In this document: positions 25,614-39,000 of the stretch, one piece after another | Layout: every line of letters begins with the position of its first letter | Numbering within the stretch: the stretch's first letter is position 1 | Position numbers and translations under genes: made by a program | Notes under the pieces: model-generated | Database searches by the model: none | The model's input: only the letters and a program-made list of their open reading frames with translations | What the model was told of the DNA's origin: nothing | From: Casuarina equisetifolia | Taxonomy: Eukaryota > Streptophyta > Magnoliopsida > Fagales > Casuarinaceae | Length of the DNA: 64,000 bases | Direction of reading: 5' to 3' | Assembly (NCBI GenBank): GCA_028551475.1 | Contig: CM052357.1 | Coordinates: 19,391,931 to 19,455,930, forward strand

Positions 25614-27510
25614 AAAAGTTACCTCTCGAAAGTTTGTGAGTTTACAAATTCACCATTAAAATTACCATTACCCCTCGAATCACTTCGACAGTAATTTTAA
25701 ATTGCTAGCATAAAAAATCTACAATGATATGTAAAAATTTATTATGGAATATTTTATATGACAACCAAAGATTGGTCACGAAAAAGTTATTCAAGTGGCG
25801 CTTATTAATGTTTTTTTCCTTTTGGTTATGGCCTTGGCTCGTGACTTATAATTTGTAAATTTTATTTCTTCAAAACTGTCATTTTATTATTTCTTTTTGT
25901 GTGTAATATGACAGCCACCAAGTCTCAATAATATTGGGGATTCTATATCTACTACTTTTATCTTTTGCAACTAATTTTTTTACATTGTAATGACTTGACT
26001 AATGAGTCTTATGCTTGGTCAAAATTCATTTATAATTTTCTCATTTAATTATTTTTTTGTTATTAGAAATGAGAGAAATAATAGGACCTCCAAAGACATT
26101 GTTAGCTCCAAATATATTATTTTTAAAGACATTAAAAGGCTTATAAGATATAGAATTTGTTGTAAAAAGTATTCCTAAAACAACTAGAAACTTGTATGCT
26201 TATCATGTTCAAATAGTTAAGACGCTTATATTTGATATAGTATGATACTTTGAATATTCTTATCATATATGTTTGCCCTTAATAATAAACGAAAACAAAA
26301 ATGTTGTTAATATAAAAGTTTTGTCCCGAGATGGTAAGGCTGGGAAGGCTGGGTCAAGTTTTTATGTCTAACTTTTGAATGAGGTGGAAGATTAACAAAT
26401 GATTTTAATGAATGAACTTTAGTTACGAATACCAAGTTAAAACCCTGTTGATTTAAAGTTTTTAATGTATAAGGATCTTACCTCAACTCCTAAGGACTTA
26501 TAGATGACAAATAGGGAGAAACTAGAACATTTTATATCTCTAGCTTGTTTAAATCTTTAGTTTTTGTAAAAACGTTTACACTCATACTACTAAGCAATCA
26601 CAAAAAATAAGTTCATGAAGACCATAAAAAGCTTTTGAAAAAGGAGTGAAATTTTCCATCCTCTAAATTAAGGGGGTGAAAAAGAAATTCTAAAGAAGAA
26701 ATATGATTTTAAGATATTAGTTTAGATCTTACATAACTTAGGGGTCTTTAATCTTAATTACTCAATGACATTAACTTTTGAACTTATTTTTTTAAAAAAA
26801 TAGAAGTACCTACTATTCCAATTAGTAAGCTTCTTAGTTATCAATCCAATTCATTAGAGCTAAGAATAAATTAAACTTACTTGGTCCTAGTTGAAGCATT
26901 GGCTTATTGATTGTAAGAAGCTTAAGAAAGGCAATGTTATTCTAATTATTGCTTAATTGTATAGTTTTTTTTTTGGAAAATTGAGTAATCAAAGGAGTGA
27001 AGATAATTTCAAAATGCTCTTATCAAAGAATTGGTCAAAGTAGGGTAGACTTATGCTTAAAACTAGTTAAACCTAATAGCAAAAGGTCTTAAATTGCGCA
27101 CCTACTCCCAATTAAATCTAGTGTTGGTCAATGTCTTCTAGTCACTTGACAAATTAATCACCATTTGTACATTATGATTTTCCAAGGTGCTTTTGTAGTT
27201 TCCAATATTCCCTAAATATGTAATTTCCATAATATAAGAGTGTGATTTTTTTAAGGAGGTTCTTGTTGTGAGAGACATTAAGCAGCAAACACGTTGTTGT
27301 TACTAAAAATATTTAAGCTAGAAAAGTATGCAATATTTTTAGAGCATTTTTTTTCTCATTCTAATTTTTTTTTAAAACTATATTTCATCCCACAAATATC
27401 ACTTATTGTTAAATTCTATGTATCGATTGTGAACAAGATTGAATTGTAGAACATTCTACTTTGCTAGTAGAAGTATTATCTTTGTTAAAAGAGGTTGTCT
27501 GAAAACGTAA
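25614..27510. other. intergenic, AT-rich, no gene recognised
   Basis: Very AT-rich with no open frame of note and no domain on either strand. Confidence 0.45.
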
Positions 27511-30500
27511 TTGCTTAGATGTTTTTATGGATACCTACCTTCATAGGGAGTTCAAATCTTTTTCACCGACACTTTGCATTTTTCATTCCCAATACAAAAC
27601 AAAGAAAAGAAAAAGATGATCATTGTCTTAGAACTGGATAGAGGTAACCGGTGTTGGCTTTACTTCCTGTGGAGTAAGGCATCTTTTTGTTATGTTCTTT
27701 GCTCATATTTTCAGTCTGTCTTTGAATCGTACGGTTAGAAGCTCCTTATTGAAACTTAGCTTGTTCTCGTTATTACATGTTCAACCGATCTTAGATTGCC
27801 TTGGATGCTCTTTTGAGTACGTGCTTTTCTTCCATTCAAAAAAGGTAAAGAACAGAAGAAGCAGATGCAAGGAGAGAGACACAAGTTTGGGATAACTTGG
27901 CTTTAGAGGATTATATTCGCTGTTATTGGGTTTGACCAAAATTAAGTTAGTAAAGTAAGTTGGTCTTGTAACCTGAGATATGCTTGCCGGACGTGAAAAC
28001 CTGTACTAATGAATTGTGTTACAACATAGTCGTTTAGAAAGAAAGAATAGCAACTCGGAGACTTGCTATACATTTATTCATGCAATATCCTCACAAATTT
28101 CTCACAAATATTTTTCAAGATAAGAAATGTCTGATAAGACTGAATTCAAAGAAGGAATAGAACCACTTAATAGCGACATTATAGCGCATAATGGACGCAA
28201 AATATTTATTCATCCTATGGATCACAATCGTCCCTCACCCACTCTCCATTCTCGTCACCCGGGAACAGAGTCACTTTGGGACATTCGACTATCTCCACAT
28301 ACCTCAAGTCTGGAAACTTTTCTCGCAGCGCCGGCCAGTCCATTTGCAATTTACTCAAGGATCGCAAGCGTAAGATTCTGAGCTTCCATTTGTCAGACAG
28401 CACTGTGAGCTGTGACAGTTTTCCTTGTATTACGCAGAACTTCTCCAGGCTCGCCAGGTTTAATTGCCTGACCCAACTAGGCACCTGAGAACAAGGGAGA
28501 CACGAAAGCTCTAGTTTCTTTAAAGATGGAGAAGCAGGAGGCTTGGTTTTTGGCTCGCCACTCCTCCTTAGTGCTTCCCTTGGCACGGTCTTTCCCTCGA
28601 TTTTTCCTCCATTTTCAACCCATTCTACTGATAAAATCTCCAGCTTTGTAAAATTTGATAACGAACTCAGTTCTTCGGTGTCAGGGTCCGTTCCAATTAC
28701 CGTTATGCTCAACTTCTTCAAATATTTCAGCGTTTCCAAATCCTCGAGACTACAGTCTCTCTCGTAGTCGTATTTTTTGCGGATCAAAAACCCTTTAAGG
28801 ACTTGGAGATTTGTGAGATTTGCGAGTCCACGAGGCATGTGGTTGATCAAGTAACACGCAGATATGTCTAAATATTTCAGTCTGGTCAGTGCACCTATCC
28901 CTTTCGGAAGTGCCTCCAAATAACCGCACTTATTGAGATCCAGGATGATTAGATTGCTGAGTTTGCTGATTGATTCTGGAAGCTTCGTAACTCTGGTAAT
29001 TCTCCCCAGACTAAAGTATCGAAGTTGTCTCATTTTCTTCAAACCTTGCAAGAACCCTGTATCATCTACATTAACAGGATGCGTATCTGTTTGCAATCTT
29101 CCCAATTGAAGAACTTTCAAGTTGTTCATCTTTGAGAAACTGTCCTTCCTTAAATCAACATCAGCCTCGCTTACGTTAAGCAGGCTTTCAACTTTCTCCT
29201 CCTTCAGCCGGAATTCGTAAGTCAACTCCCAAAGTGACAATCCTTCCGTGGTTGTGACAACCCGCAGATTCTCACGTTTGGCAGAGGAATCTTGTCTTCG
29301 ATTTCCATTTGAATTGAAGTCAATGCTTGGATATCCCTGTGGATCAAAATCGACGAAGCGTTTTCTTTTTGCAATCGCAATTAATGCGTAGCGAATTAGT
29401 GGGTTTATCCTATAAAGTTTTGACCTCTCTCTGCGCTTCTCGGAAACGAGCTCAAGGATACCTTCCTTGATAAATTCTTCAAACAAATCGTTACTCTCTT
29501 TATCGAGATCCTCATCATTCTGGCTTTCCAAAAATTCCTCGCCCACCCACCAGTGGATAAATGCTGTCTTCTTAACAGTCTTGTCTTGAGGGAACACAGA
29601 GAAACTGAGCAAGCACTTCTGCTTCTCTGTACTACCTAGACCTCTGTAGGCCTCCAATAGCTCACGGAAAGTTGAGCTTCCTACCATTACATCAGGAACG
29701 TATGGCTGTAAATTCTCGAGTTGCCAGAATTTAGGGCCCGCCGGCTTCTGGTCAGAGGTCGATGGTGGAAGAACGGACGGAGAGGTTGTTTGAGCCATAT
29801 TTGATTAACAAGAATGAACGGCGCAATCCAAGAAAAGGAAGTAAACAACAAGCCAACGCACAACTCTCAGATTGACAATAAACGAGGGAAAAATAGGGCG
29901 AAATGAAGAGAAGAAACGAGCCAAGAACATGTGATTGACAGCGAAGGTATAAAAGAACAATGAGCCAGTAAGCGTTGTGATTAACTGGAAAATGGCGAAG
30001 AACATAGAACAACAAAAAGATTCTTGGATGACAGGAAAAAATGGAAGAACAAGACTGAATGAAGTGAAGACTGAACCAAGAGGCTATGTCCCTTGTACCA
30101 ACTTGGAGCACATTTATAATCATGAAAAAGGAATGTTCCTTGTCTGTCACAACTACATGTTTTCCTCGCTAATCCAAAATCGTAAAGGACAATGTTATTT
30201 GCTTACATCATCTGTACTCTTGACTCAGGATTGATATTGAATAAGTGACCACGCAGGTAAAAGGTGAGTGTAGATGGTACGTAGGCTTCGGAATCAGCAA
30301 ACAGATCTATCCTAGTGCAAAAGCTCTTGCTACTGAATTAATTTACCAGTGGCTCGGGAGAAAGGTTAAAGGAGATCTTGGGAGTCTGTTGAATGTTTTA
30401 CTTTGACAACAAAACTTAGTTTGACAACTCAGTGCAGAAATCATGAAACACAGAATCAGAATAACAGAACTTGTCCTGTTTAACGCAACTTGCACTCTCG

Positions 30501-30768
30501 GAAAGTACAAAGGAATCCTTGAGTAAACACAACTACTTATTAAAATAAAACAAAGTATACAATCAACCAAAAGACTCACAAAGCAGGGCCTACCCAGAAC
30601 CTCCAAAACTCACGATTACACCTCAAACATTTCAACAGGACAACATTGATCACTAACTGAAGGCTGGAATCAAAATTATACACAAGATATTTCAGGATTA
30701 CAAGACTCCAGCTCAACAACACAAAACAGAAAGGAGAAAATGCAATAATTGACATCCCAAAGCCAAAT
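27511..30768. repeat. segmental duplication, copy A
   Basis: This unit aligns with 36006-39329 through the 3' flank, the whole winged-helix-LRR gene, its promoter and further upstream DNA. Copy B carries about 130 extra bases near 36410-36540 and lacks about 110 bases that copy A has at about 30510-30620. Identity is very high in the promoter and at both ends of the gene, and lower in the middle of the gene. Confidence 0.9.
28215..29798 (-). CDS. winged-helix-LRR protein, NLR C-terminal half (ZAR1-like)
   Basis: Intact, 527 residues, apparently one coding exon. There is no coiled coil, P-loop or other nucleotide-binding motif. Residues about 40-150 match the ARC2/winged-helix part of NLRs: FRELLEAYRGL, CLLSFSVFPQDKTVKK, then IHWWVGEEFLE. 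The MHD position reads INP (131-133) in LYRINPLIRYALIAIAK. LRRs run from about 215 to 505, for example LPESISKLSNLIILDL. The C-terminus LSKLQMDWPAL and VEIVECPKV resembles the end of ZAR1 ('RPP13-like protein 4'). Known family role: ZAR1 is a plant NLR that senses effectors through pseudokinases. Here, function without its own nucleotide-binding domain is unknown: it could be a decoy, regulator or partner. Its near twin lies at 36937-38445, with the same promoter. The start MAQTTSPSV is shared by both copies. Confidence 0.85.
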   Translation of the reverse strand: MAQTTSPSVLPPSTSDQKPAGPKFWQLENLQPYVPDVMVGSSTFRELLEAYRGLGSTEKQKCLLSFSVFPQDKTVKKTAFIHWWVGEEFLESQNDEDLDKESNDLFEEFIKEGILELVSEKRRERSKLYRINPLIRYALIAIAKRKRFVDFDPQGYPSIDFNSNGNRRQDSSAKRENLRVVTTTEGLSLWELTYEFRLKEEKVESLLNVSEADVDLRKDSFSKMNNLKVLQLGRLQTDTHPVNVDDTGFLQGLKKMRQLRYFSLGRITRVTKLPESISKLSNLIILDLNKCGYLEALPKGIGALTRLKYLDISACYLINHMPRGLANLTNLQVLKGFLIRKKYDYERDCSLEDLETLKYLKKLSITVIGTDPDTEELSSLSNFTKLEILSVEWVENGGKIEGKTVPREALRRSGEPKTKPPASPSLKKLELSCLPCSQVPSWVRQLNLASLEKFCVIQGKLSQLTVLSDKWKLRILRLRSLSKLQMDWPALREKFPDLRYVEIVECPKVTLFPGDENGEWVRDDCDP

Positions 30769-31560
30769 ATCTCATCTGAGGTTCTTCTTACAGCCTACTG
30801 CTTCAGTATTCAGTCCAATATATTTTCTTCCAAAATTAGATCTGGGGCTAAAGTCGCCTTCTTTACTCCAAGCCTGCATTCCAAAATGGACTCAACCCTC
30901 GGTTGAAACAAACAAAAGCCACTTCTCTAACCCTTGTAACACTCAGCCCCACAACTTTTCTCCGTTATGGTGCAGCCACATCACCTAAGTGCACAGTGCA
31001 CTTTGGGCTGCTGAGGTGGATTACGATTATCTGTCTCATTTGAGAATATGAATCCAAACATGCATAAAACAAGTGTAGATTTGCATCGCTTGGTAAAAAC
31101 AAGAGTAAGTAGTCGGAATAGTATTTTTATCCTTTTGAAAATTCTTGTCGCAATCATCAATTTATTATAATTTGGTTAAGAGATGAGCAATTACTTGCGT
31201 TGTTAGGGTTAACGTTCCATATGATATCTCAATGTGAGAGGCGGGAACCATAAACCAAATTGTTATTACAATAGTGAAACTCGGGTTCAACTCTCTTTAC
31301 CATTGAAAGTAACACCGAAGTGCGGAATGGGTATTGACAACCACAGCGGTCGATGTCCAATAACAGTTGTTCAGTGGAAGAACTGGAATGCTAGAAACAG
31401 GTTAGAAAACAGAGGTCCAACAACTTAGAATAGTGATGAACACATGGTAAAAAAATTTGGCTTCTTGTTATTAATTTCCACCACTGTCTATAACATAAAC
31501 TGATTCCTGTATTTATTACAAAGAGATCAATGATTTCATTTATACAATGGGGCCACGCGG
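30769..31560. other. spacer between duplicated units, no gene recognised
   Basis: Moderate AT content with short open frames only, such as 31234-31428, which has no recognisable domain. Confidence 0.4.
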
Positions 31561-33600
31561 TGCAGGGCAAACTGTGTAGGGCCACGCTGCTACGGCTTTT
31601 GCCTTGGGAAGGTCCATCAAATCACATTTATGCAAAGAAGAGGAAGCATCTCCAGTGTTCAACACAACTGTGAGGAAGATGACTTGGTGTGATGTAGTGG
31701 AACAAGGCTTGCTGATGTAGATGTCATAAAGCCCGCTCCCCTTGCAAGCTGATGGGGCGAGATAAATTGTTAAATGTTTGTGATCTGATGAAAATGAGAT
31801 GAATAAGACTTTTTGTTAGTGTTGGCCAATTGCTTGTATACAAGGTGAAAATCAATATCCACATTGATGGTGAGTTGTAACAATTATATAGATTGTTATA
31901 CCGAAGAGTGAAAGGCCCAAGATGGGAGCATGGAGATCCTAAAGGAGAACTTCAAGCTAGATTAAGTCTATAATAGTGTTAGCAAGACTCTTGCATTTGC
32001 ACTTTGTGTTGGAATGGGAGAGAGTTTGTTGTTTGCAAGAGCTTCAAAGGATAAGTGGTGTAGAGAAAGACACAAAAGCCACTAGTAAAGTTTCAATCAT
32101 CACTGTCATCAACCTTGCTTGTATCAATGATAAGTGGTGAAATATGGCTCTTGGTAAGTAAGATACCATGGACAAGGCACGTTTATGAGGAACCCAAGAA
32201 TCCATTTGACCACTTGCTAATGAAAGATGATGAGGTGCATGAATTGCAGGTAGTGTTAACGACATAGGCAATGTTTGGTCAAGTGAGACTTAGATATTGG
32301 AAAGCATTAATAGTGCCATGCTAGTAAGATCATGGAAAGGATTCCCATAGTGAATTGACTGAGGATGTTTAGTAGTGCAAGGAGTAGACAAAATGGAAGC
32401 ATGACCATCTTGGTGTGGATGAGAATATCTAAAACAAACTTTACTTAATGAAGAAGTTCTTAAGGTGTAGGCTACACTTCAATGCCAAGAAAGTATTGAA
32501 GTGGACTAAAATCCTTGATAATAAATTCTCACTAGAGAATGGCCAAAAGTTAGGTAATAGGAATTGCAAGGGAATCAATGAGAATAATATTATTAACATA
32601 TATTATAAATAAGATGTTTTGCTAGCCCACATGAAGAATAAACTATACGAGTAAGCCTTAGAAATGACAAAACCAATAATGAGGAGGAAGGAGCTAAGAT
32701 GTTGATACCAAGTCTATGGAGCTTGTTTGAGGTCATATAAAGGCTTATAAAGGTAATAAACATGGCAAGAATGGGATTGATTAACAAAGTTCAGCAATTG
32801 CAACATGAAGAATTCATCATCAAGATGGCCATGTAAAAAACTATTCTAGATGCTGAGCTAGCAAAGAGATCATCCATGGGAATAAGACAGAGCAAGAACA
32901 ATATGGATGGTGATGGTTTTGGCCATAAGATTGAACATTTTGTTATAATCAAGTCTAACTTATCGATTGAAACCTTTAGATACTAAGTGAGCTTTGTACT
33001 ATTCAAGAGAGCCATTTGTATGTAATTTTACTTTGTAGATTAACTTGCAGTCAATAAGAAGAACATAAGCAAGTGGAGGCATGAGATTCCAAGTGTGATT
33101 CTTGATAAGTGCAAAAAACTTTTCATCCTTAGTCACATGACGTAGAGGATACTTGGTTGCTTGAGAATAAGTGGTGGGCTCTTAATAAGGCATGGTGATG
33201 ATGTTGAAAGCAAAGGAATGTTGCCTAGTCACAATGTGATAAGAAATGGTTCCATCATAGAGGTGAGCCACCATAGGATGGGTAGGAAGGACCACAACAA
33301 GTGGGGACTTTGTGTGACTTACTAACGAGTATAATGGAGAAGAATCTGAAAAGTTAGAAAAGGTGATTGAGGCAAAGTCCAAAGGAACCAAGGCTAGAGT
33401 AAAAGGTGGTGATGGTTGTGGTGGTAAGGAAATGTGTATAGATATTGAAGGCATTTATGTGGTAAAAGGTAGGTGGGGTGGTCAAAGTGGTGAAATAGAA
33501 AAGACTCCTTATAGAAAGGGGCGCCTATAACAATATAGATTACCAAGGATAATAGCATTGATATCTTTAATATCCCATTAAATAGCCATGAAAGATACAA
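31561..33600 (-). mobile_element. Ty1/copia fossil (integrase tail to RNase H)
   Basis: On the minus strand, copia hallmarks occur in order: an integrase tail near 33.5 kb, an ALIKNHTWNL-type stretch near 33110, a YKAHLVSKGF-type stretch near 32970, and YYLYKPLYDLKQA-like sequence near 32730. A purine-rich tract near 31740 may mark the end of the body before a 3' LTR. The copy is heavily broken and old. It lies in the spacer between the two duplicated immune-gene units. Confidence 0.75.
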
Positions 33601-33986
33601 GAATGGGAATAACGTGCTAGTTTATAAAGGGCATAGGGATGTAGGTAAGTGAATTTTCTTTTATTATTTAACAAAACAAGGGCAGTACTTTGATATATTT
33701 TATTAAAAGCAATAAAGTTTAACATAATAACTATACCTTAAATAAGTATAAAGGACTATGTGTAAGCCTAACCCTTAATGGCAAAATGCCTACATATCAA
33801 GCTCCCATATAAAGTGAATAGACTCTCCTTAAATCTAAGCATACTATAAAAGAAAAAAGTAGAAAGAAGTACTTCTTCATGTAAGAACATGGAAATTACT
33901 TACAGAATGGTAGCAGGATGCACATTCATAGTAAGATCCAAGGTAGTAATTACAATTTTTGTAATTTTCATAGAATAAAAAAAAAT

Positions 33987-34011
33987 GGGGGGGGGGGGGG
34001 GGGGGGGGGGG
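33987..34011 (+). repeat. run of 25 G
   Basis: An uninterrupted G homopolymer between two copia fossils, preceded by an A-run. Length at such a tract is prone to sequencing error. Confidence 0.85.
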
Positions 34012-34119
34012 TACTACAAGTACCGTATTATAATATACAAATAATTTGTGTATTAGTGTAAGAGAGCTATAGATTGAGAATATGAATCTATTTGAAAAAA
34101 TCACAAGAAGCTATTTATG

Positions 34120-35600
34120 TGTAAACATATCTCATTACACATGATGCTGATTGCACATTTCTTATTCTTTCCTAAGTGCACAAAATCTTTGTTTATCTAA
34201 TGGTTTAGTTAAAACATCAGTCAATTGATGTGTAGTGTGTACATATTGAAGAGAAATATGTTTGTGAGCCATATAATGTCAAATGTTTGCTTTTGTAGTG
34301 TTGTAATGGATTTTGGTAAGAGTAATGGCACTTGTGTTGTCACATTTAATAATGGTTGTTTCCCTAGGAATACAATGGTCTTCTTATTGTGACTACATCC
34401 AAATAATATACACTCAACCTTAGTAATGGATATAGCCATGCTTCTTTGCTTCTTTGATGACTTAGAGCCTAGCATATTTCATAGAAAATGACATACACCA
34501 TTAGTTCTTTTTCTTTCCATATAGCAACTAACATAGCCTACATCACTATAAGCATGCAATGTAAAATTTGAGTCATTATGAAACCACATGCCTAAATGTG
34601 GTGTATCTTTAAAAATACATAAATATTTGTTTGATTATAGTCATATGTGACTCGTTAGATGCAAATTGGTACCATGCATGTACATATACACTAAAAAAAA
34701 TATCAAGCCTAGATATGGTGAGATATAAAACTAAACCAGTCATATTCCTAAACAACTTGGTATTGCATGGTTTTCCATCTCAATTAGCATGATTTTTATG
34801 GGAGTTATTGTAGATGTTAAGATTGGCTTTATAGATCCAAGATCAAATTTTGTAAATAAATCATCAATAAACTTCGATTGATTTGTAAAGATTCCATAAA
34901 CAGTTTGCCTAGTTTATAGTCCCAAAAAATAGTTAAGGTCACTAGGCATGCTCATTTCAAATTCACTTTTAATAATCATAGCAAAGTAGTCAATCATTTG
35001 ATCATTTGTAGAGCCAAACACTATATCATAAACATATATTTGTACAATTAGCATATTTGTTTGACTATTTTTAATAAATAAAGTTGTATCTACATGTCCT
35101 TTGTTAAAATCATTCTCTAAAAGTTATTTACTACGTCTATCATACCAAGCCTTAAGAGCTTGCTTAAGACTATATAATGCTTTATTGAATTATATACATA
35201 ATTTGGAAATTTTCATCCTCAAAACCGGATGGGTGTTTTACATAAACGTTTTCTTTGATAAAGCCATTTAAGAAAGCTCTTTTTGCATCCATTTGATAAA
35301 GTTTAAAGTTCTTGTAACATGCAAAAGTAGGTAGTGTTCACATAGACTTTAATCTAGTTATTTGTGCATTGGTTCTTCAAAGTTTATTCCTTCTTCTTCG
35401 TTATAACCTTTAGTGACTAATCTAGCTTTGTTTCTAATCTTATTTCCATACTCATCAATCTTATTTTTAAACACCCATTTTGTACCTATAATAGTATGAT
35501 TTTTAGGTCATTGTACTAGAGTCCATACTTCATTTCTTCTAAATTGGTTTAGTTCCTCTTACATTAAACTCCAAAAAGGAAAAATTGTTTGGTGTTTATA
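34120..35600 (-). mobile_element. second Ty1/copia fossil (reverse transcriptase and RNase H)
   Basis: Minus-strand sequence resembles a SIRE-like copia polyprotein: QFERNEVWTLV-like sequence near 35550, KSAFLNGF-like near 35270, PPGFE-like near 35220, LYGLKQAPRAWYD-like near 35160, and an RNase H end with IKCDNTSAI near 34350 and DVLTKPLDKQRF near 34200. It is old and broken many times. It differs from the copia fossil to its left, so these are two insertions. Confidence 0.8.
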
Positions 35601-35739
35601 GTGAAAATTAATAAGGACAAATATGTAAACTAATTACCAAGTTCATATTGTAGGTAGTTAGTAAGTTTGTCCATAAATATCTAATTAGGATTTCCTTTGG
35701 TGCTAGTATAAAAGAGAAGACTATTTGGAAAACCTAAAC

Positions 35740-35740
<1 letters not shown>

Positions 35741-35769
<29 letters not shown>
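35741..35769 (+). repeat. (AG)n microsatellite
   Basis: About 29 bases of AG repeat just left of duplicated unit B. Confidence 0.85.
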
Positions 35770-35773
<4 letters not shown>

Positions 35774-36005
35774 AGTACAATGAGTACAAAGTGTTAGATA
35801 GATAGAAAACAAAGTTTTTATTTATCTATTTATTTATTTTATGTATTGTGATCACTCTTCCATCACGGTGAAAACATTGCTCTGGAAGTAGGGAAATCAT
35901 CCTAAACCATGTAAATCCGTACGTCTCTTTCTTTTGATTCTCATTTTGTGTGCTTTTTAGATTGAGTGCTCCAAATTGCTTGGCAATTGTTGCGTCCGTC
36001 CAATA

Positions 36006-39000
36006 ATTGGTTAGATGCTTTAATGGATACCTAACTTCGTAGGGAGTTAAAACGTTTTTCTTTGACACTTTTCCTTTTCATTTCCCGAAAAAAGAAAGAT
36101 GATCATTGCATTAGAAATCAATAAGGTAAACCGGTCTTGGCTTTACTTCATTTGGATGAGGGATCTTTTTATTATGCCTCCTTGCTCATATTTTCAGTCT
36201 GGAATCGTACGATTAGAAGTTCTTTATTGATACTTAGCTTGTTCTCGTTATCAGATGTTCAGCCAATCTTAGATTGCCTTTAATGTTCTTTTGAGTACGT
36301 GCAATTTCCTCCATTCAAAAAAGTTGAAGGATAGAAGAAGCGGATGCAAGGAAGGAGACAAAAGTTTGGGATAACTTGGCTTTAGAGAATTATATTCGCT
36401 GTCAAAGCTTAATGAGTATAAATATGATCAGAATTCGATATCGTCTGAGGAAGGAAGAATATGATGCTCTCAAAAACTTAGGAAACTTGGTCTGAACACT
36501 ACAGTCGAAAAAGCATTAACTTAAACCATGCAATTCCAAGATGAACTGTTATTGTGTTTGGCCAAAATTACGCAAGTAAAGTAAGTTGGTCTTGTCAACT
36601 GAGATCTGCTTTGCTGGACGTGAAAACCTGTAACTAATGAGTTGGTTGCAACATAGTCGTTTAGAAAGAAAAAGTAGCAATTCGGAGATTTGCTATGCAT
36701 TTATTCATGCAATAACCTTACAAGTTCCTTACACATAATTTCCAAGACAAGAAATGTCCAATAAGATCGAACAAGTACTTCATCCTTAGATATTTTAATT
36801 TTGCAGAGTGAATTGAAGATACATTACGAGCACAGAATTCAAATAAGGAATAGAACTACTTAACAGCGCATGATGGACGCAAGATGTTTATTCATCCTGT
36901 GGATCAGAATCGTCCCTCACCCACTCTCCATTCCTGTCACCCGGGAACAGTCACTTTGGGACATTCGACTATCTCCACATACCTCAAGTGTCGAAACTTT
37001 TCTTGCAAGTCCGGCCAGTCCATTTGCAATTTACTCAAGGATCGCAAGCGTAGGATTCTGAGCTTCCATTTGTCAGACAGCACTGTGAGCTCTGACAGTT
37101 TTCCTTCCATTACGTAGAACTTCTCCAGGCTCGCCAGGTTTAACTGCTTGACCCAACTAGGCATCTGAGAAGAAGGGAGACACCAAAGCTCTAGTTTCTT
37201 TAAAGATGGAGAAGCAGGAGGTTTGATGGGCCCCGTTTTTGGCTCGCCACTCCTCCTTGGTGCTTCCCTTGGCATGGTCGTTCCTTCATTTTCAACCCAT
37301 TCTACTGATAAAATCTCCAGCTTTGTAAAATTTGATAACAAACTCAGTTCTTCGGTGTCAGGGTCCGTTCCAATTACCGTTATGCTCAACTTCTTCAAAT
37401 ATTTCAGCGTTGCCAAAGCATCGAGACTACAGCCTCTCTCGTAGTCGTACTTTTGGCGGATTAAAAACCCTTTAAGGACTTGGAGATTTGTGAGCTTTGC
37501 GAGTCCAGGAGGCATGTGGGTAAGAAGATAACATCCAGTTATGTCCAACCACCTCAGCTTGGACAGTGCGGCTATCATTTCTGGAAGTTTCTTTAAGTGA
37601 AGACAGTAACGGAGATCCAAGATGGTAAGATTGCGGAGCTTGCAAATTGATTGTGGAAGCTCCGTAAGTCCAGTGATTCCCGTAAGGCTAAAGTATTTAA
37701 GTTGTTTCATTTTCCCCAAACCTTCCAAGAATTCGGTATGATCTACTTCAATAAGCTTATCACCAGAGGCCTCTAAAGTGCCCAATTGAAGAACTTTCAT
37801 ATTCTTCATCCTTGAGAAACAGTTCCCTTTGAAAGCAACATAAGGCTCGCTTATGTTAAGCAGTACTTCAACATACTCTTCTTTCTGACGGAAGCCATAA
37901 CTAAACTCTCGAAGGGAAGACCCTCCTGTTTTTGCGAGGCACCCCCTTTTATACTTCTCAGAGAACGTCGGGGTTGGATTTCCCTTTGAATCAAAGAAAA
38001 TGAATTTTTTTTTCACTGCAAGAGCAATTAATGCATACCGAATTAATGGGTTTATCCTAAAAAGTTTTGACCTTTCTCTGCTCTTCTCCGAAACGAGCTC
38101 AAGGATACCTTCCTTTGTAAATTCTTCAAGCAAATCGTTACCCATTCTCTCGAGATCCTCACCATTCTGGCTATCCAAACATTCCTCGCCCACCCACCAG
38201 TGGATAAATGCTTTCTTCTTAATAGTCTTGTTTTGAGGGAACACAGAGAAATAGAGCAAACAATGTTGCTTCCGTTCGTCACCTAGACCTCTGGAGGCCA
38301 CCCATAGCTCACGGAAAGTTGAGCTTCCTACCATTACATCAGGAACGTATGGCTGTAAATTCTCGAGTTGCCAGGATTTACGGCCCGCCGGCTTCTGGTC
38401 AGAGGTCGATGATGGAAGAACGGACGGAGAGGTTGTTTGAGCCATATTTGATTAACAAGAATGAACGGCGCAATCCAAGAAAAGGAAGTAAACAACAAGC
38501 CAACGCACAACTCTCAGATTGACAATAAACAAGGGAAAAATAGGGCGAAATGAAGAGAAGAAACGAGCCAAGAGCATGTGATTGACAGCGAAGGTAGAAA
38601 AGAACAATGAGCCAGCAAGCGTTGTGATTAACTAGAAAATGGCGAAGAACATAGAACAACAAAAAGATTGTAGGATGACAGGAAAAAATGGAAGAACAAG
38701 ACTGAATGAAGTGAAAGACTGAACCAAGAGGCTATGTCCCTTGTACAAACTTGGAGCGCATTTATAATCACAAAAAAGGAATGTTCCTTGTTTATTACAA
38801 CTACATGTTTTCCTTGCTAATCCAAAATCGTAAAGGACAATGTTATTTGCATACATCATCTGCACTGTTAACTCAGGATTGATATTTAATAATTGACCAC
38901 GCAGGTAAAGGTTGAGTGTAGGTGGTAAGTGGGCTTTGGAAATTAACAAACAGACCTATCCTAGTGCAAAAGCTCTTGCTACTGAATTAATTTACCAGTG

